Counted from the first letter of the stretch, positions 16,026 to 25,652 are shown. The stretch is DNA of 64,000 nt from CAYRES01 sp964423425 (GCA_964423425.1 CAYRES010000001.1:62001-126000), one strand, 5' to 3'. Translations and numbers: made by a program. Notes: generated by a model not told the origin, from the letters alone.

Positions 16026-16610
16026 ATGAGCCCACTCGTACCCATCGTTGTCGAACAGACCAGCAGGGGTGAGCGCTCGTTCGATATCTACTCCCGGCTG
16101 CTGAACGAGCGTATCGTGTTCCTCGGCACTCCCGTGAACGATCAGATAGCCAACCTCATTGTGGCTCAGCTCCTTCATCTCGAGTCGGAGGACCCGGAGA
16201 AGGACATCGCTCTCTACATCAACAGCCCGGGCGGTAACGTCTACTCGGGGTTGGCCATATACGACACCATGCAATTCGTCAAGCCCGATGTCTCCACCAT
16301 CTGCATCGGGGTGGCCATGTCGATGGGGGCGCTTCTGCTCGCAGGCGGTGCCCCGGGCAAGCGCTACGTACTGCCCAATTCGAAAGTCCTCATCCATCAG
16401 GTGTCGGCCGGCTTCCAGGGTCCGGCCACCGATATCGAGATCCATGCGCGTGAAGCCCTCACCATGCGCAAGAAGCTCGACGAGATTCTTGCCGCTCACA
16501 CAGGTCAACCTCTCGAGAAGGTCGAAAAAGACACGGAGCGCGACTACTTCATGAATGCCGAGGAGGCGTTGGCCTACGGCATCGTGGACAAGGTGATTGA
16601 GCACCGGTAG
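16026..16610 (+). CDS. clpP: ATP-dependent Clp protease proteolytic subunit ClpP
   Basis: ClpP forms the double heptamer barrel that degrades proteins fed by ClpX or other Clp ATPases. The 194-residue protein has a full catalytic triad: S99 in AMSMGALLLAGG, H124 in LIHQVS, and D173 in ERDYFM. The usual GxAASMG is GVAMSMG here, and the motif after His (usually QPxGG) is QVSAGFQG, so the surroundings of the active site differ from textbook ClpP, though the triad is intact. The short N-terminus suggests little or no propeptide. GAAAGGAA lies before ATG 16026. clpX follows after 10 bases. Confidence 0.95.
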   Translation: MSPLVPIVVEQTSRGERSFDIYSRLLNERIVFLGTPVNDQIANLIVAQLLHLESEDPEKDIALYINSPGGNVYSGLAIYDTMQFVKPDVSTICIGVAMSMGALLLAGGAPGKRYVLPNSKVLIHQVSAGFQGPATDIEIHAREALTMRKKLDEILAAHTGQPLEKVEKDTERDYFMNAEEALAYGIVDKVIEHR

Positions 16611-16620
16611 GGGGTCGGGA

Positions 16621-17892
16621 GTGCCTAAGACAACAGGAGGATCCGAGCAGCTGCTCTGCAGCTTCTGTGGTAAGAGCCAGCGTCAGGTGAAGAAGCTCAT
16701 CGCCGGCCCAGGAGTCTATATCTGCGATGAGTGTATCGATCTCTGCAACGAGATCATCGACGAGGAACTCACACCTCCGCCGACCCTCGACCTCGACAAC
16801 CTTCCCAAGCCGCGGGATGTGTACGCTGTCCTCAACGATTACGTCATCGGCCAGGAAGAAGCCAAGAAGGTGATGGCGGTAGCGGTCTACAATCACTACA
16901 AGCGCATCCAGATGACCTCCTTGAGTGATAGCGACGTGGAGCTGCAGAAGTCGAACATACTGCTCATCGGCCCCACCGGCTGCGGCAAGACTCTGCTGGC
17001 TCAGACCTTGGCCCGCTGCCTCAACGTGCCTTTCGCCATTGCTGATGCCACTGCTCTCACCGAGGCCGGGTACGTGGGCGAGGACGTCGAGAACATCCTG
17101 CTCAAGCTGATACAGGCAGCGGATTTCGACGTCAAGAAGGCCGAGACCGGCATCATCTACGTCGACGAGGTTGACAAGATCGCCCGCAAGGCCGACAACC
17201 CCTCCATCACCCGCGACGTCTCCGGCGAAGGCGTTCAGCAGGCGCTGCTCAAGATACTCGAGGGTACGGTGGCGAGTGTGCCTCCGCAGGGCGGCCGGAA
17301 GCATCCCCATCAGGAATTCCTGACCATCGACACCACGAACATCCTCTTCATCTGCGGGGGGGCGTTCGCGGACCTGGAGAAGATCATCGAGAGGCGCATC
17401 GGCAAGAAGGGCGTGGGCTTTGCCGCTGAGATCGAGGGCCGCCAGGAGCGGGATGTGGGGCAGCTCTTCGCCCAGGTGTTGCCCGAGGACCTCATGGAGT
17501 TCGGTCTCATCCCCGAGTTCGTGGGCCGGCTACCGGTCATCTCGCATGTGCACCAGTTGCGGAAAGACGACTTGGTGAGCATCCTCACGCAGCCCAAGAA
17601 TGCGCTCATCAAGCAGTATCGCGAATTCTTCAACCACGACGGGGTCGAGTTGACCTTCCAGCAGGACTCACTCGAGGCCATCTCTGAGAAAGCCATTCTT
17701 CTCGACACCGGGGCCCGTGGCCTGCGCTCCATCATCGAGGGGGCGCTCATGAACACCATGTTCGACCTCCCCAGCCGCCGCGACGTGAGTAAGTGTGTGG
17801 TGACCCGGGAGACCATCGAGAAGGACCTCGAGCCCACGTTGGTCACCAGCACCGTGCCGGAGGATCTGGATCTGGCCGAAGAATCAGCGTAG
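16621..17892 (+). CDS. clpX: ATP-dependent Clp protease ATP-binding subunit ClpX
   Basis: ClpX is the AAA+ unfoldase of ClpXP. I chose GTG 16621, ten bases past clpP with AGGGGGTCGGGA upstream, giving 423 residues; a TTG at 16597 inside clpP would add eight. The zinc-binding domain has C13, C16, C35 and C38. Walker A is GPTGCGKT (117-124), the pore loop GYVGED follows, Walker B is IIYVDEVDK, and the ClpP-docking loop carries RIGKKGVGF instead of a plain IGF tripeptide. EFVGRLP is the RKH-type region. All parts are present and length is normal. Confidence 0.96.
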   Translation: MPKTTGGSEQLLCSFCGKSQRQVKKLIAGPGVYICDECIDLCNEIIDEELTPPPTLDLDNLPKPRDVYAVLNDYVIGQEEAKKVMAVAVYNHYKRIQMTSLSDSDVELQKSNILLIGPTGCGKTLLAQTLARCLNVPFAIADATALTEAGYVGEDVENILLKLIQAADFDVKKAETGIIYVDEVDKIARKADNPSITRDVSGEGVQQALLKILEGTVASVPPQGGRKHPHQEFLTIDTTNILFICGGAFADLEKIIERRIGKKGVGFAAEIEGRQERDVGQLFAQVLPEDLMEFGLIPEFVGRLPVISHVHQLRKDDLVSILTQPKNALIKQYREFFNHDGVELTFQQDSLEAISEKAILLDTGARGLRSIIEGALMNTMFDLPSRRDVSKCVVTRETIEKDLEPTLVTSTVPEDLDLAEESA

Positions 17893-17907
17893 CGGGGTGC
17901 GGCGACG

Positions 17908-20505
17908 GTGAATGAACCGCGGCCCGCGCTGCCGCTACTGGCCACACGAGACCTCGTTCTCTTCCCCAGGATGCTGGCCCCGGTCTTTGCCGGGCGCGAC
18001 AAGTCGGTGCGGGCTCTCGAGCAGGCGTACGCCTGGGGCTCCTCTCTGGTGGTGGCGGCCCAGAAGTCGGTGGCCGTGGAGGAGCCGGTCCCCAGGGATA
18101 TCGAACACACCGGCACTCTGGCCAAGGTGGTGCAGTTCTTCCGGCTCTCTGACGGCACGGTGAAGGCTTTGGTCGAGGGCCAGAACCGGGTGAGGGTCAC
18201 GGGCTACACGAGTGAGGAACCCTACTTTGCCGTCACCTACACTCCGCTCGAGAGCCGTCCGGCGTCCAATCGGACCCGTCTGCAGGCCTTGATCGATTCG
18301 ATCATCCGTGAGTTCAGCGCTTATGTGAGCCAATCGCCACAGCTTCCCGAAGAGGCGGAGACGGCCGTCGATTCCTCCACCAGCCCTGAGGAGATCGCCG
18401 ACATCGTGGCCGCCCATCTGCTGATGTCGGCCACCCGCAAGCAGATCCTTCTCGAAGGTGAGGAGGTGGAGGGTAGGCTGGTCGCTCTGCTCGAGACCCT
18501 CATCGAGGAGAATGAGCTGCTCGCACTCGAGAACGATATCGCTGAGCGGGTGCAGGAGAAGATGCAGCGCTATCAGCGCCAGGCCTATCTGCGCGAGCGC
18601 ATGCGTGTGCTCCGCGACGAACTCGCCGAAGAGACCGAAGAGGAGGGCGAGCAGGGTGACTACCTGAACCGCCTGCGGGCCGCCAACCTCCCCGAGGGTG
18701 CCGCGACCTCGCTCGAGAAGGAGATACGGCGGTTGCCCGAACTGGGGGCTTTCACTGCCGAGGTGGCGGTGGCGAAGAACTACCTCGATCATGCCCTGGG
18801 GTTGCCATGGGGCAAGCTCTCCGGTGCGGGCGCGCCCGATGTGAAGGCGGTGGCACGGGCTCTCGACGAAACCCACCATGGGCTCCAGGATGTGAAGGAC
18901 CGCATCATCGAGTACCTGGCCGTCACGCACCTGCGCGGGGGAGCTCCCCCCAACACCACGCTGTGTCTGGTGGGTCCTCCTGGGGTGGGCAAGACGTCTA
19001 TCGCGATGGCTGTGGCCCAGGGGCTCGGCCGTCCCATGCAGCGAATCAGCCTCGGCGGTGTTCGCGACGAGGCTGAGATCCGGGGTCACAGGCGTACGTA
19101 CGTCGGCTCGATGCCCGGTCGCATCCTCGATTCGCTCAAACGGGCGGGCGTGGACGATCCGGTGGTCATTCTCGATGAACTCGACAAGGTGACATCCGAT
19201 TGGAGGGGAGATCCGGCGGCGGCTCTCATGGAAGTGCTCGACCCGGTGCAGAACCGGGCCTTTCGCGACACCTACCTGGAGCTCGATTATGATCTATCGC
19301 GGGTCTTCTTTGTCGCCACCGCCAATTACGAGGATGACATTCCCGAGACCCTGCTCGATCGTTTAGAGATCCTGAGGCTGCCCGGGTACACGGACCGGGA
19401 GAAGGAACAGATCGCCCGGCGCCACCTCATCCCCACCCTGGCAGAAGAGGCGGGTCTGGCGGAGGTGGGCGATGTGCTCACTCCGGCCGCTCTTCGCAGC
19501 CTTATCCGCTTTTACACCCGGGAGGCGGGAGTGCGCGAACTCTCCCGGCTCATCGGCAAGATATACCGCAGGCTCGCGCGCTGCCGCGTGGAAGGGAGGG
19601 TGCGTACGCGGCGTATCGGCGCGGCCGAGATGGAGAAGTTGCTGGGGCCGCCGCCCTTCAAGACGGCGCGCTTGGAGGCTGAACCTCAGGTGGGCGTGGG
19701 TACCGGCCTCGCCTACACAGGGGCGGGGGGCGACGTGTTACGCATCGAATGCACGGTGTCTCCGGGCAAGGGAGATTTTCACGTCACCGGGCAGTTGGGC
19801 GAGATCATGCAGGAGAGTGTGACTGCCGCCTGGGGCTACCTCAAGTCCGCCGTCCTGGGCAGCCCGCTACTGGCCAGCTTGTGGGCCGAATCAGTGGGAA
19901 GGGCCTACTTGGCCGGCCACCTCAGCTCGGGCGACACGCCCGGTGACCCCAGCGTTGATGGCTGCGAACCTGACCATGAGGTTCCGGGCGGGCCGGGGGC
20001 GGCAGCAGAGGGAGCCGGCGGTTCGGAACGGCAGGGGCTTCTGTTCCGTGATCCTCCCGATCATGAGATTCTCTCCTCGCTTGAGATTCGCGTGCACCTG
20101 CCTGAGGGGGCGGTACCGAAGGAGGGTCCGTCTGCCGGTGTGGCCGTGGCTGCTGCTCTGTTCTCAGCGCTCACACAGTCGCCGCTCAGGCCTCGAGTCG
20201 CATTGTCTGGGGAGATCACGCTTACCGGGCACGTGCTGCCGGTGGGCGGACTCAAGGAGAAGGTACTGGCGGCGTTGCGCGAAGGTGTGGCCAAGGTCGT
20301 TCTCCCTGCCGATGTGCGTCCGGAGGTGGAGCGGCTACCGGACGACCTCAGGCGGGATCTGCAGTTCGTGTTCGTACGTAGATTCGAGGAGGTACTTCCG
20401 CACGCGCTTGTGGCCTGTGCGGTGGAAGTAGGCGATGCGAACGAGGAGAATCTGGATGGGTTTGGCGTTCCCGAGGAGCGCATGAAGAAGGCGGATCGTC
20501 CGTGA
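17908..20505 (+). CDS. lon: ATP-dependent protease Lon (LonA)
   Basis: Lon degrades misfolded and short-lived regulatory proteins. The 865-residue protein has the N-terminal LON substrate domain, a coiled-coil linker, AAA+ motifs (Walker A GPPGVGKT at 356-363; Walker B VVILDELDK near 418-427) and the Ser-Lys protease domain with S742 (PKEGPSAG) and K785 (GGLKEK), spaced 43 residues apart as in E. coli Lon. A Gly/Pro/Asp-rich insertion of about 50 residues (about 670-720) interrupts the protease domain shortly before the catalytic Ser. GTG 17908 is 15 bases past clpX. The stop region overlaps an in-frame GTG of valS. Confidence 0.95.
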   Translation: MNEPRPALPLLATRDLVLFPRMLAPVFAGRDKSVRALEQAYAWGSSLVVAAQKSVAVEEPVPRDIEHTGTLAKVVQFFRLSDGTVKALVEGQNRVRVTGYTSEEPYFAVTYTPLESRPASNRTRLQALIDSIIREFSAYVSQSPQLPEEAETAVDSSTSPEEIADIVAAHLLMSATRKQILLEGEEVEGRLVALLETLIEENELLALENDIAERVQEKMQRYQRQAYLRERMRVLRDELAEETEEEGEQGDYLNRLRAANLPEGAATSLEKEIRRLPELGAFTAEVAVAKNYLDHALGLPWGKLSGAGAPDVKAVARALDETHHGLQDVKDRIIEYLAVTHLRGGAPPNTTLCLVGPPGVGKTSIAMAVAQGLGRPMQRISLGGVRDEAEIRGHRRTYVGSMPGRILDSLKRAGVDDPVVILDELDKVTSDWRGDPAAALMEVLDPVQNRAFRDTYLELDYDLSRVFFVATANYEDDIPETLLDRLEILRLPGYTDREKEQIARRHLIPTLAEEAGLAEVGDVLTPAALRSLIRFYTREAGVRELSRLIGKIYRRLARCRVEGRVRTRRIGAAEMEKLLGPPPFKTARLEAEPQVGVGTGLAYTGAGGDVLRIECTVSPGKGDFHVTGQLGEIMQESVTAAWGYLKSAVLGSPLLASLWAESVGRAYLAGHLSSGDTPGDPSVDGCEPDHEVPGGPGAAAEGAGGSERQGLLFRDPPDHEILSSLEIRVHLPEGAVPKEGPSAGVAVAAALFSALTQSPLRPRVALSGEITLTGHVLPVGGLKEKVLAALREGVAKVVLPADVRPEVERLPDDLRRDLQFVFVRRFEEVLPHALVACAVEVGDANEENLDGFGVPEERMKKADRP

Positions 20506-20558
20506 GACCGCCCGAGATGTCCGCTGTGCATGGCGGGCCGGCGGCGAGAGGAGGAAGA

Positions 20559-23225
20559 GTGGCTCACGAGCCCATGGCTGCCCGCTACTCCCCCCACGAG
20601 GTGGAGGAGCGACTGATGGAAGAGTGGTTGGCTGGCTCTCGGTTCCGGGCACCGGTGGATACCGCCCGGCAGGCGTATTCCATCGTCATCCCGCCGCCCA
20701 ACGTCACCGGTTCGCTGCACATGGGGCACGCCCTCAATTCTACCATCCAGGATGCTCTCACCCGCTATCACCGCATGCAGGGGCTCAACGCGTTGTGGCT
20801 CGTGGGCACCGATCATGCCGGTATCGCCACGCAGAACAAGGTGGAGGCGGCACTCAAGGAGCAAGGGCTCACCAAGGAAGACCTGGGACGGGCGTCCTTC
20901 GAGGAGAGGGTGTGGGACTGGCGCCGCACCTACGGCTCCACCATCATCAAGCAGCTCAAACGTCTCGGTTGCTCCTGCGATTACGAGAACGAACGCTTCA
21001 CCATGGACGAGGCCTACCAGCGCGCGGTGGCGAAGGTATTCGTAGAGCTGTTCCGCCGAGGCGACATCTACCGCGATGTCTACCTGGTCAACTGGTGCGT
21101 TCGTTGCGGCTCTGCCATCTCCGACTTGGAGGTGGAGCACGTGAACCGCAACGACAAGCTCTACTACGTCCGCTATCCGATTGTGGGTGAAGACGACTGT
21201 CTTACGGTGGCAACCACGCGGCCGGAGACCATCCTGGGTGACACGGGCGTCGCCGTCAACCCCAAGGACCCGCGCTACGGGCGTTTCGTGGGTAGACGGG
21301 CGCGCGTGCCTCTCACCGATCGCGACGTCCCCATCATCGCCGACGAGCACGTGGACATCGAGTTCGGTACCGGAGCGCTGAAGGTGACTCCGGCACACGA
21401 CCCCGACGACTGGGAGATCGGCCGGCGCCACGATCTCGAGGCCATCTCGGTGATATCTCTGGACGGCCTCATGAGTGAGGAGGCCGGACCGGTCTTCGCC
21501 GGCATGGAGCTCGAGGCGGCACGTGGCGCTGTGGTACAGGCGCTCAGCGAAGAGGGTCTCTTCGTCAAGGAAGAGGACTACTCGCACTCGGTGGGCACCT
21601 GTTATCGCTGTGGCACCATCATCGAGCCGCTGCTTTCGCTGCAGTGGTTCATGAATATGTCTCGCCTGGCGAAGCCCGCCATTGCCTGCGTGGAGGACGG
21701 CAGGGTCCGTTTCGTGCCCGAGCGCTGGGCGGATGTATACGTGGAGTGGATGAAAGGCATCCGACCCTGGTGCGTGAGCCGACAGCTGTGGTGGGGCCAC
21801 CGGCTGCCCGTCTACTACTGTGATGCGTGCGGCGATTACACGGTCTCCGAGGACGCAGTGGAGTCGTGTCCGAAGTGTGGGGAGCCGGTTCATCAGGAAG
21901 AGGACGTGCTCGACACTTGGTTCAGTTCGGCACTGTGGCCTTTTGCGACATTGGGCTGGCCCGATCAGACTCCGGAGCTCGAGTACTTCTATCCCACGTC
22001 GGTACTGTCTACCGCCCGCGACATCATCTACCTGTGGGTCGCGCGCATGATCATGATGGGCTTGGAGTTCGCCGGCGACGTGCCTTTCAGGGAGGTGATC
22101 ATCCATCCCACCATCCTGGCCTCCGACGGCCGAAGGATGAGCAAGAGTCTCGGCACCGGTGTCGACCCGCTCGAGCTTATCGAGGAGTATGGCGCCGATG
22201 CCACGCGCTTCGGGCTCCTGTACATGAGCTCGCTGCAGGACGTGCGCTTCAGCAACGAGCGGGTGGAGATGGGCCGCAACTTCGCCAACAAGATGTGGAA
22301 TGCGTCTCGCCTCGTGATCCAGGGTGCCCATCCGGAGGCACGTCCGGAGGTGACGCGGAAGCGCACGGTTGACCGTTGGATCATGAGCCGTCTCGCGGCG
22401 GTCGCAGCCGAGGTGACGGCTCTCTACGAGGCGTATGACTTCGCCGAGGCCACCCGCGTTTTGTACCGCTTCGTGTGGAACGAGATGTGTGACTGGTACC
22501 TGGAGATCGCAAAGGGGCGGCTGTACGGCGAGGACGAGGAGGAAGCCCTCGCGGTGAGCGGCAATCTCCTGTTCCTGGTGCGGGAGGTCATGCGTCTCCT
22601 GCACCCGATGATGCCCTTCGTCACCGAAGAGGTCTGCCGCTATCTGCCGGCTGACCCTCCCGCAGAAGCCTGTTCCCTGCTCGAAAGCTCGTGGCCGGTC
22701 CTCCCGGCCGAGTGGCGCGACGAGACGGCGGAGCGGGCCGTGGCCGTGTTCACCTCGGTAATCGGCGGCCTCCGTTCGGCGCGCGACGAACTCGAAGTCC
22801 CGCGGGACCGCCCGGGCAGCGTCTACTTGGTGGTGGGCGATTCGTCCCTGGCCCAGGCGGTGTCGGAGGAGGAGGCCTCCTTCCGGGCCCTCGCGGGCTG
22901 TACGGTGGCAGGGGTGCTGGACGCGGCCGGCGAGGTTCCTGAGGGCCGCTACACTATTGTGGAAGGGGAGGGCGGCCGGGCGCTCCTCGATCTGAGTGGC
23001 CTGGTGGATACAGAGAAGGAGAAGGCCCGCCTGCTCGCAAAGGCGGCAAAGGCCCGCAAGAGCCTGGAGAAGTCGCGCGGCAAGCTGGCTAATCCGGCCT
23101 TTGCGGCGAAGGCTCGACCCGAAGTGGTGGCCGAAGAGGAGCGGCGGGCCGAGGAGGCCGAGTCGCTGCTTGCCGAGATAGCCCACCGCTATGCGGAACG
23201 AGTGGGCGAGGAGTTGCCGACGTAG
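20559..23225 (+). CDS. valS: Valyl-tRNA synthetase
   Basis: Charges tRNA-Val. I chose GTG 20559 because a strong GAGAGGAGG lies just upstream; an in-frame GTG at 20502 overlaps the lon stop (GTGA) and would add 19 residues, so coupling from there is possible. The 888-residue enzyme has the class I HIGH motif as HMGH (54-57), the editing (CP1) domain with TTRPETILGDTGVAVNP, zinc-like cysteine pairs (CVRCGS, CDACG, CPKCGE) and KMSKS as RMSKS (526-530). The C-terminal coiled coil, typical of ValRS, starts near residue 825. folC begins directly at the next base after the stop. Confidence 0.96.
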   Translation: MAHEPMAARYSPHEVEERLMEEWLAGSRFRAPVDTARQAYSIVIPPPNVTGSLHMGHALNSTIQDALTRYHRMQGLNALWLVGTDHAGIATQNKVEAALKEQGLTKEDLGRASFEERVWDWRRTYGSTIIKQLKRLGCSCDYENERFTMDEAYQRAVAKVFVELFRRGDIYRDVYLVNWCVRCGSAISDLEVEHVNRNDKLYYVRYPIVGEDDCLTVATTRPETILGDTGVAVNPKDPRYGRFVGRRARVPLTDRDVPIIADEHVDIEFGTGALKVTPAHDPDDWEIGRRHDLEAISVISLDGLMSEEAGPVFAGMELEAARGAVVQALSEEGLFVKEEDYSHSVGTCYRCGTIIEPLLSLQWFMNMSRLAKPAIACVEDGRVRFVPERWADVYVEWMKGIRPWCVSRQLWWGHRLPVYYCDACGDYTVSEDAVESCPKCGEPVHQEEDVLDTWFSSALWPFATLGWPDQTPELEYFYPTSVLSTARDIIYLWVARMIMMGLEFAGDVPFREVIIHPTILASDGRRMSKSLGTGVDPLELIEEYGADATRFGLLYMSSLQDVRFSNERVEMGRNFANKMWNASRLVIQGAHPEARPEVTRKRTVDRWIMSRLAAVAAEVTALYEAYDFAEATRVLYRFVWNEMCDWYLEIAKGRLYGEDEEEALAVSGNLLFLVREVMRLLHPMMPFVTEEVCRYLPADPPAEACSLLESSWPVLPAEWRDETAERAVAVFTSVIGGLRSARDELEVPRDRPGSVYLVVGDSSLAQAVSEEEASFRALAGCTVAGVLDAAGEVPEGRYTIVEGEGGRALLDLSGLVDTEKEKARLLAKAAKARKSLEKSRGKLANPAFAAKARPEVVAEEERRAEEAESLLAEIAHRYAERVGEELPT

Positions 23226-24515
23226 ATGTATGCACGGGAGAAGGAATACCTCGAGCGCCTCGAACTGCTGGGAACGCGTCTGGGGTTGGAGAGAGCCCGT
23301 CGCTTCGCGGCAGCGTTGGGCAACCCCCAGTATGCCTATCGTACGGTCCATGTCGTGGGCACCAACGGGAAGTCTTCCACGGCCCATTTCCTTTCCGCCG
23401 TGCTCTCGGCCCACGGCCTGCGTGTGGGAACCTATGTGTCGCCGCACCTGGTGTCGCTCGCGGATCGCCAACTCCTCGACGGGCGGCCGGCCACCGACCA
23501 GGAGTTCTTCGAGCTGGTGCGCCGGCTGCGCCCTCTCGCGGAAGAAGTGAATGCTGGGCTTCCGCAGGGCGAGGAGATCACCCAGTTCGAGTTCCTGACC
23601 CTGGTGGCCCTTACCTACTTCAAGGAGGCAGACTGCGATGTAGCCGTCGTCGAAGCCGGCCTGGGCGGCCGCTGTGACGCGACGAGCATCATCCGCTCCG
23701 AGGTGCAGGTATTGACCTCCATCGCGCTGGAGCACACCGAGCTTCTGGGGAACGATCTGCTCTCCATCTTGGAGGAGAAGGCGGCCGTCATTTCCCGGGA
23801 CGGCAAAGTCATGGCCGGGGAGCTTGCTCCCCACCTGGAGGAGCGGCTGCGGGCTATTTGTGAGGAGCGGGGGGCAGAGGTCAGCTTCCTGCATGTGGAT
23901 GCGTCCGTTCTCGATTCCACGCGCGACGACGGCTTCGATGTACTGGGTTTGCGTGACTTCTATCCCGATATCCGGCTGGAATCGCTTGGGCGGTATCAGC
24001 GGGCCAACGCCGTTCTCGCCATCGGGGCGGCCGAACTGTTCCTCGACCGCGCTCTTGACGGTGAAGCACTGCGCCGGGGCCTTGCGGCCGCCCGCACCCC
24101 GGGTCGCCTGGAGGTGGTGAGCGAGCGGCCGCTCTGCATCCTGGACGGCGCGCACAACCCGGCGGGCATGGAGGAACTGATTGCCTCTGTCGACCACATG
24201 CTGGGCAATCGCCGGCTCATCGGCGTGATGGCCATCTCCCGCGACAAGTCTGCGCGAGAGATGGTCGAGAGGTTGGCCCCGCGCTGTGACATTCTCTTCG
24301 CCACACAGAGCACGAACGCCCGCTCGCTGGCGGCTGAAGACTTGGCCGCGATTGTGGAGGGACTTGAGGATGCACCGGAGGTCTTCATCGATTCGGACGC
24401 GTGCTCCGCACTGAGGAGCGCCTACAATCTGGCGAGCAGCAACCAGGTGGTGTTGGTGGCCGGCTCGCTCTACCTCATCTCCGATATCAAGCGGGGCCTC
24501 GGACACGGGGCGTAA
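23226..24515 (+). CDS. folC: Bifunctional folylpolyglutamate synthase / dihydrofolate synthase
   Basis: Adds glutamate to dihydropteroate and to folates. The 429-residue protein is a Mur-ligase relative: P-loop GTNGKSST at about residues 43-50, the folate site segment SPHLVSLADR, EAGLGGRCDATSI, an HTELLGND segment at the ATP site, and ILDGAHNPAGM in the C-terminal domain. The start codon touches the valS stop, the common valS-folC pairing. Whether it makes dihydrofolate as well as polyglutamate cannot be told from sequence alone. Confidence 0.93.
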   Translation: MYAREKEYLERLELLGTRLGLERARRFAAALGNPQYAYRTVHVVGTNGKSSTAHFLSAVLSAHGLRVGTYVSPHLVSLADRQLLDGRPATDQEFFELVRRLRPLAEEVNAGLPQGEEITQFEFLTLVALTYFKEADCDVAVVEAGLGGRCDATSIIRSEVQVLTSIALEHTELLGNDLLSILEEKAAVISRDGKVMAGELAPHLEERLRAICEERGAEVSFLHVDASVLDSTRDDGFDVLGLRDFYPDIRLESLGRYQRANAVLAIGAAELFLDRALDGEALRRGLAAARTPGRLEVVSERPLCILDGAHNPAGMEELIASVDHMLGNRRLIGVMAISRDKSAREMVERLAPRCDILFATQSTNARSLAAEDLAAIVEGLEDAPEVFIDSDACSALRSAYNLASSNQVVLVAGSLYLISDIKRGLGHGA

Positions 24516-24517
24516 TC

Positions 24518-24634
24518 GTGAGCGGTAAGCGCAAAGAAGCCAGCATGGCTGTGGCATTCACCATTGTGTTGCTGTGTCTGGTTGTCGTGATATTCTTCGC
24601 CATCGGCTTCTTCGTGGGCCGGGGGCTCGTGTAG
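24518..24634 (+). CDS. Small single-span membrane protein (38 residues)
   Basis: A tiny open frame two bases past the folC stop. GTG 24518 gives 38 residues; ATG 24545 would give 29. After a short basic N-terminus (SGKRKE) almost all of the rest is one hydrophobic helix with many Val, Leu, Ile and Phe, ending in GRGLV. I do not recognise a family. Its place within a tight run of same-strand genes and its clean hydrophobic span argue for a real gene, but it is short enough to be chance. Confidence 0.5.
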   Translation: MSGKRKEASMAVAFTIVLLCLVVVIFFAIGFFVGRGLV

Positions 24635-24670
24635 CTGTGTTCGCCTGAGAGTAGGCCAGGGGGTCGGGTT

Positions 24671-25210
24671 GTGGAGAACACCTTCGAGACGATCAGGGAG
24701 ATTCTGGGTTCCCCCATGTGGGGGTTCGCTTGGAAGATTCTCCTGTTCGCCGTCATCGTGTTGTGGGTGGCGCTGGTGTTCTGGACACTCAAAGACGCCC
24801 GCAAGCGTATCGATGACGCGGTCATCGTGGGTGTGGCGGTGGCTACGTCGCTCGTGTTCCCATTCATCGGTACGCTGGTGTACACCATGCTCCGTCCCGC
24901 CGAATACCTGGCCGATGTGCGCGAGCGGGAACTGGAGATGTTGTCGATGGAGCAGGATCTCCGTTCGATGCGGGTGTGCCCGGAGTGCCGGGAGCCGGCG
25001 AAAGACGACTACATCGTGTGCCCGAAGTGCCGGCGCTCTCTGCGTGGCACCTGTGACTCCTGCGGCCGTCCGCTCGAGCATTGGTGGAAGGCCTGCCCGT
25101 ACTGTGGTGATGGAGTTGCCCCCGCCGGCGGCAGGTACGATGATGATGTGACTGAGGCGTTTTCCCGTGCCGCTCGTGACTACGATCAGGAAGCTACTCC
25201 CTACAGCTGA
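24671..25210 (+). CDS. Membrane protein with double zinc ribbon domain
   Basis: This 179-residue protein has two predicted membrane helices (about 20-42 and 50-73) and a cytoplasmic C-terminal part with four CxxC knuckles starting at C103: CPEC, CPKC, CDSC and CPYC, the double zinc ribbon pattern. A hydrophilic, Asp/Glu-rich tail follows. Zinc ribbons of this type often bind nucleic acid or protein; no function is known here. GTG 24671 is preceded by AGGGGGTCGGG. It sits between folC and ndk, as uncharacterised DZR proteins do in some actinobacteria (inference from memory of such contexts). Confidence 0.75.
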   Translation: MENTFETIREILGSPMWGFAWKILLFAVIVLWVALVFWTLKDARKRIDDAVIVGVAVATSLVFPFIGTLVYTMLRPAEYLADVRERELEMLSMEQDLRSMRVCPECREPAKDDYIVCPKCRRSLRGTCDSCGRPLEHWWKACPYCGDGVAPAGGRYDDDVTEAFSRAARDYDQEATPYS

Positions 25211-25226
25211 TGGAGAGGTGTTCGAT

Positions 25227-25652
25227 ATGGCGCATGAGCGCACTCTGGTCCTCGTCAAACCCAACGGCGTCGAGCGGGGCCTCATAGGCGAGGTCATCGG
25301 CCGCTACGAACGGCGTGGCCTGCGCATCGCGGCGCTCAAGCTCCTCGTGGTGGAGCGCGAGCTGGCCGAGCGCCACTATGCCGAACACGTCGAGAAGCCC
25401 TTCTTCGAGGAACTCGTCTCCTTCATCACCCGCGGTCCCATAGTAGCCATGGTGGTGGAGGGCCCCTCGGCGGTGCAGGTGGTGCGTGACATGAACGGGG
25501 CCACCAACCCGCTGAACGCCGCGCCGGGCACCATCCGGGGGGATCTAGCCCTCGACATGGGGGAGAACGTCGTGCACGGATCGGACGGCGTGGAGAGCGG
25601 CCTGCGGGAGATCGCCCTCTACTTCGCTCCCGAGGAGATCGTGGGCTCTTAA
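25227..25652 (+). CDS. ndk: Nucleoside diphosphate kinase
   Basis: Transfers the gamma phosphate between nucleoside triphosphates and diphosphates through a phospho-histidine. The 141-residue protein has the N-terminal TLVLVKPNGVERGLIGEV, the GPIVAMVVEG strand, NPLNAAPGTIRGD and the active H117 in NVVHGSDGVESG. ATG 25227 (MAHERT) fits the family; a longer in-frame ATG at 25167 would reach into the upstream gene. AGAGGTG lies upstream. Length is normal. Confidence 0.96.
   Translation: MAHERTLVLVKPNGVERGLIGEVIGRYERRGLRIAALKLLVVERELAERHYAEHVEKPFFEELVSFITRGPIVAMVVEGPSAVQVVRDMNGATNPLNAAPGTIRGDLALDMGENVVHGSDGVESGLREIALYFAPEEIVGS

Noticed and set aside
20502..20558. GTG 20502 as the valS start, overlapping the lon stop
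   Set aside because: Possible, but the strong GAGAGGAGG before GTG 20559 and the position of the family N-terminus favour the later start.
20061..24557. A very long open frame (almost 1500 codons) on the minus strand, opposite lon, valS and folC
   Set aside because: It is the mirror of strong plus-strand genes; high third-position GC removes stop codons on the opposite strand. The translation shows no domain and very biased composition.
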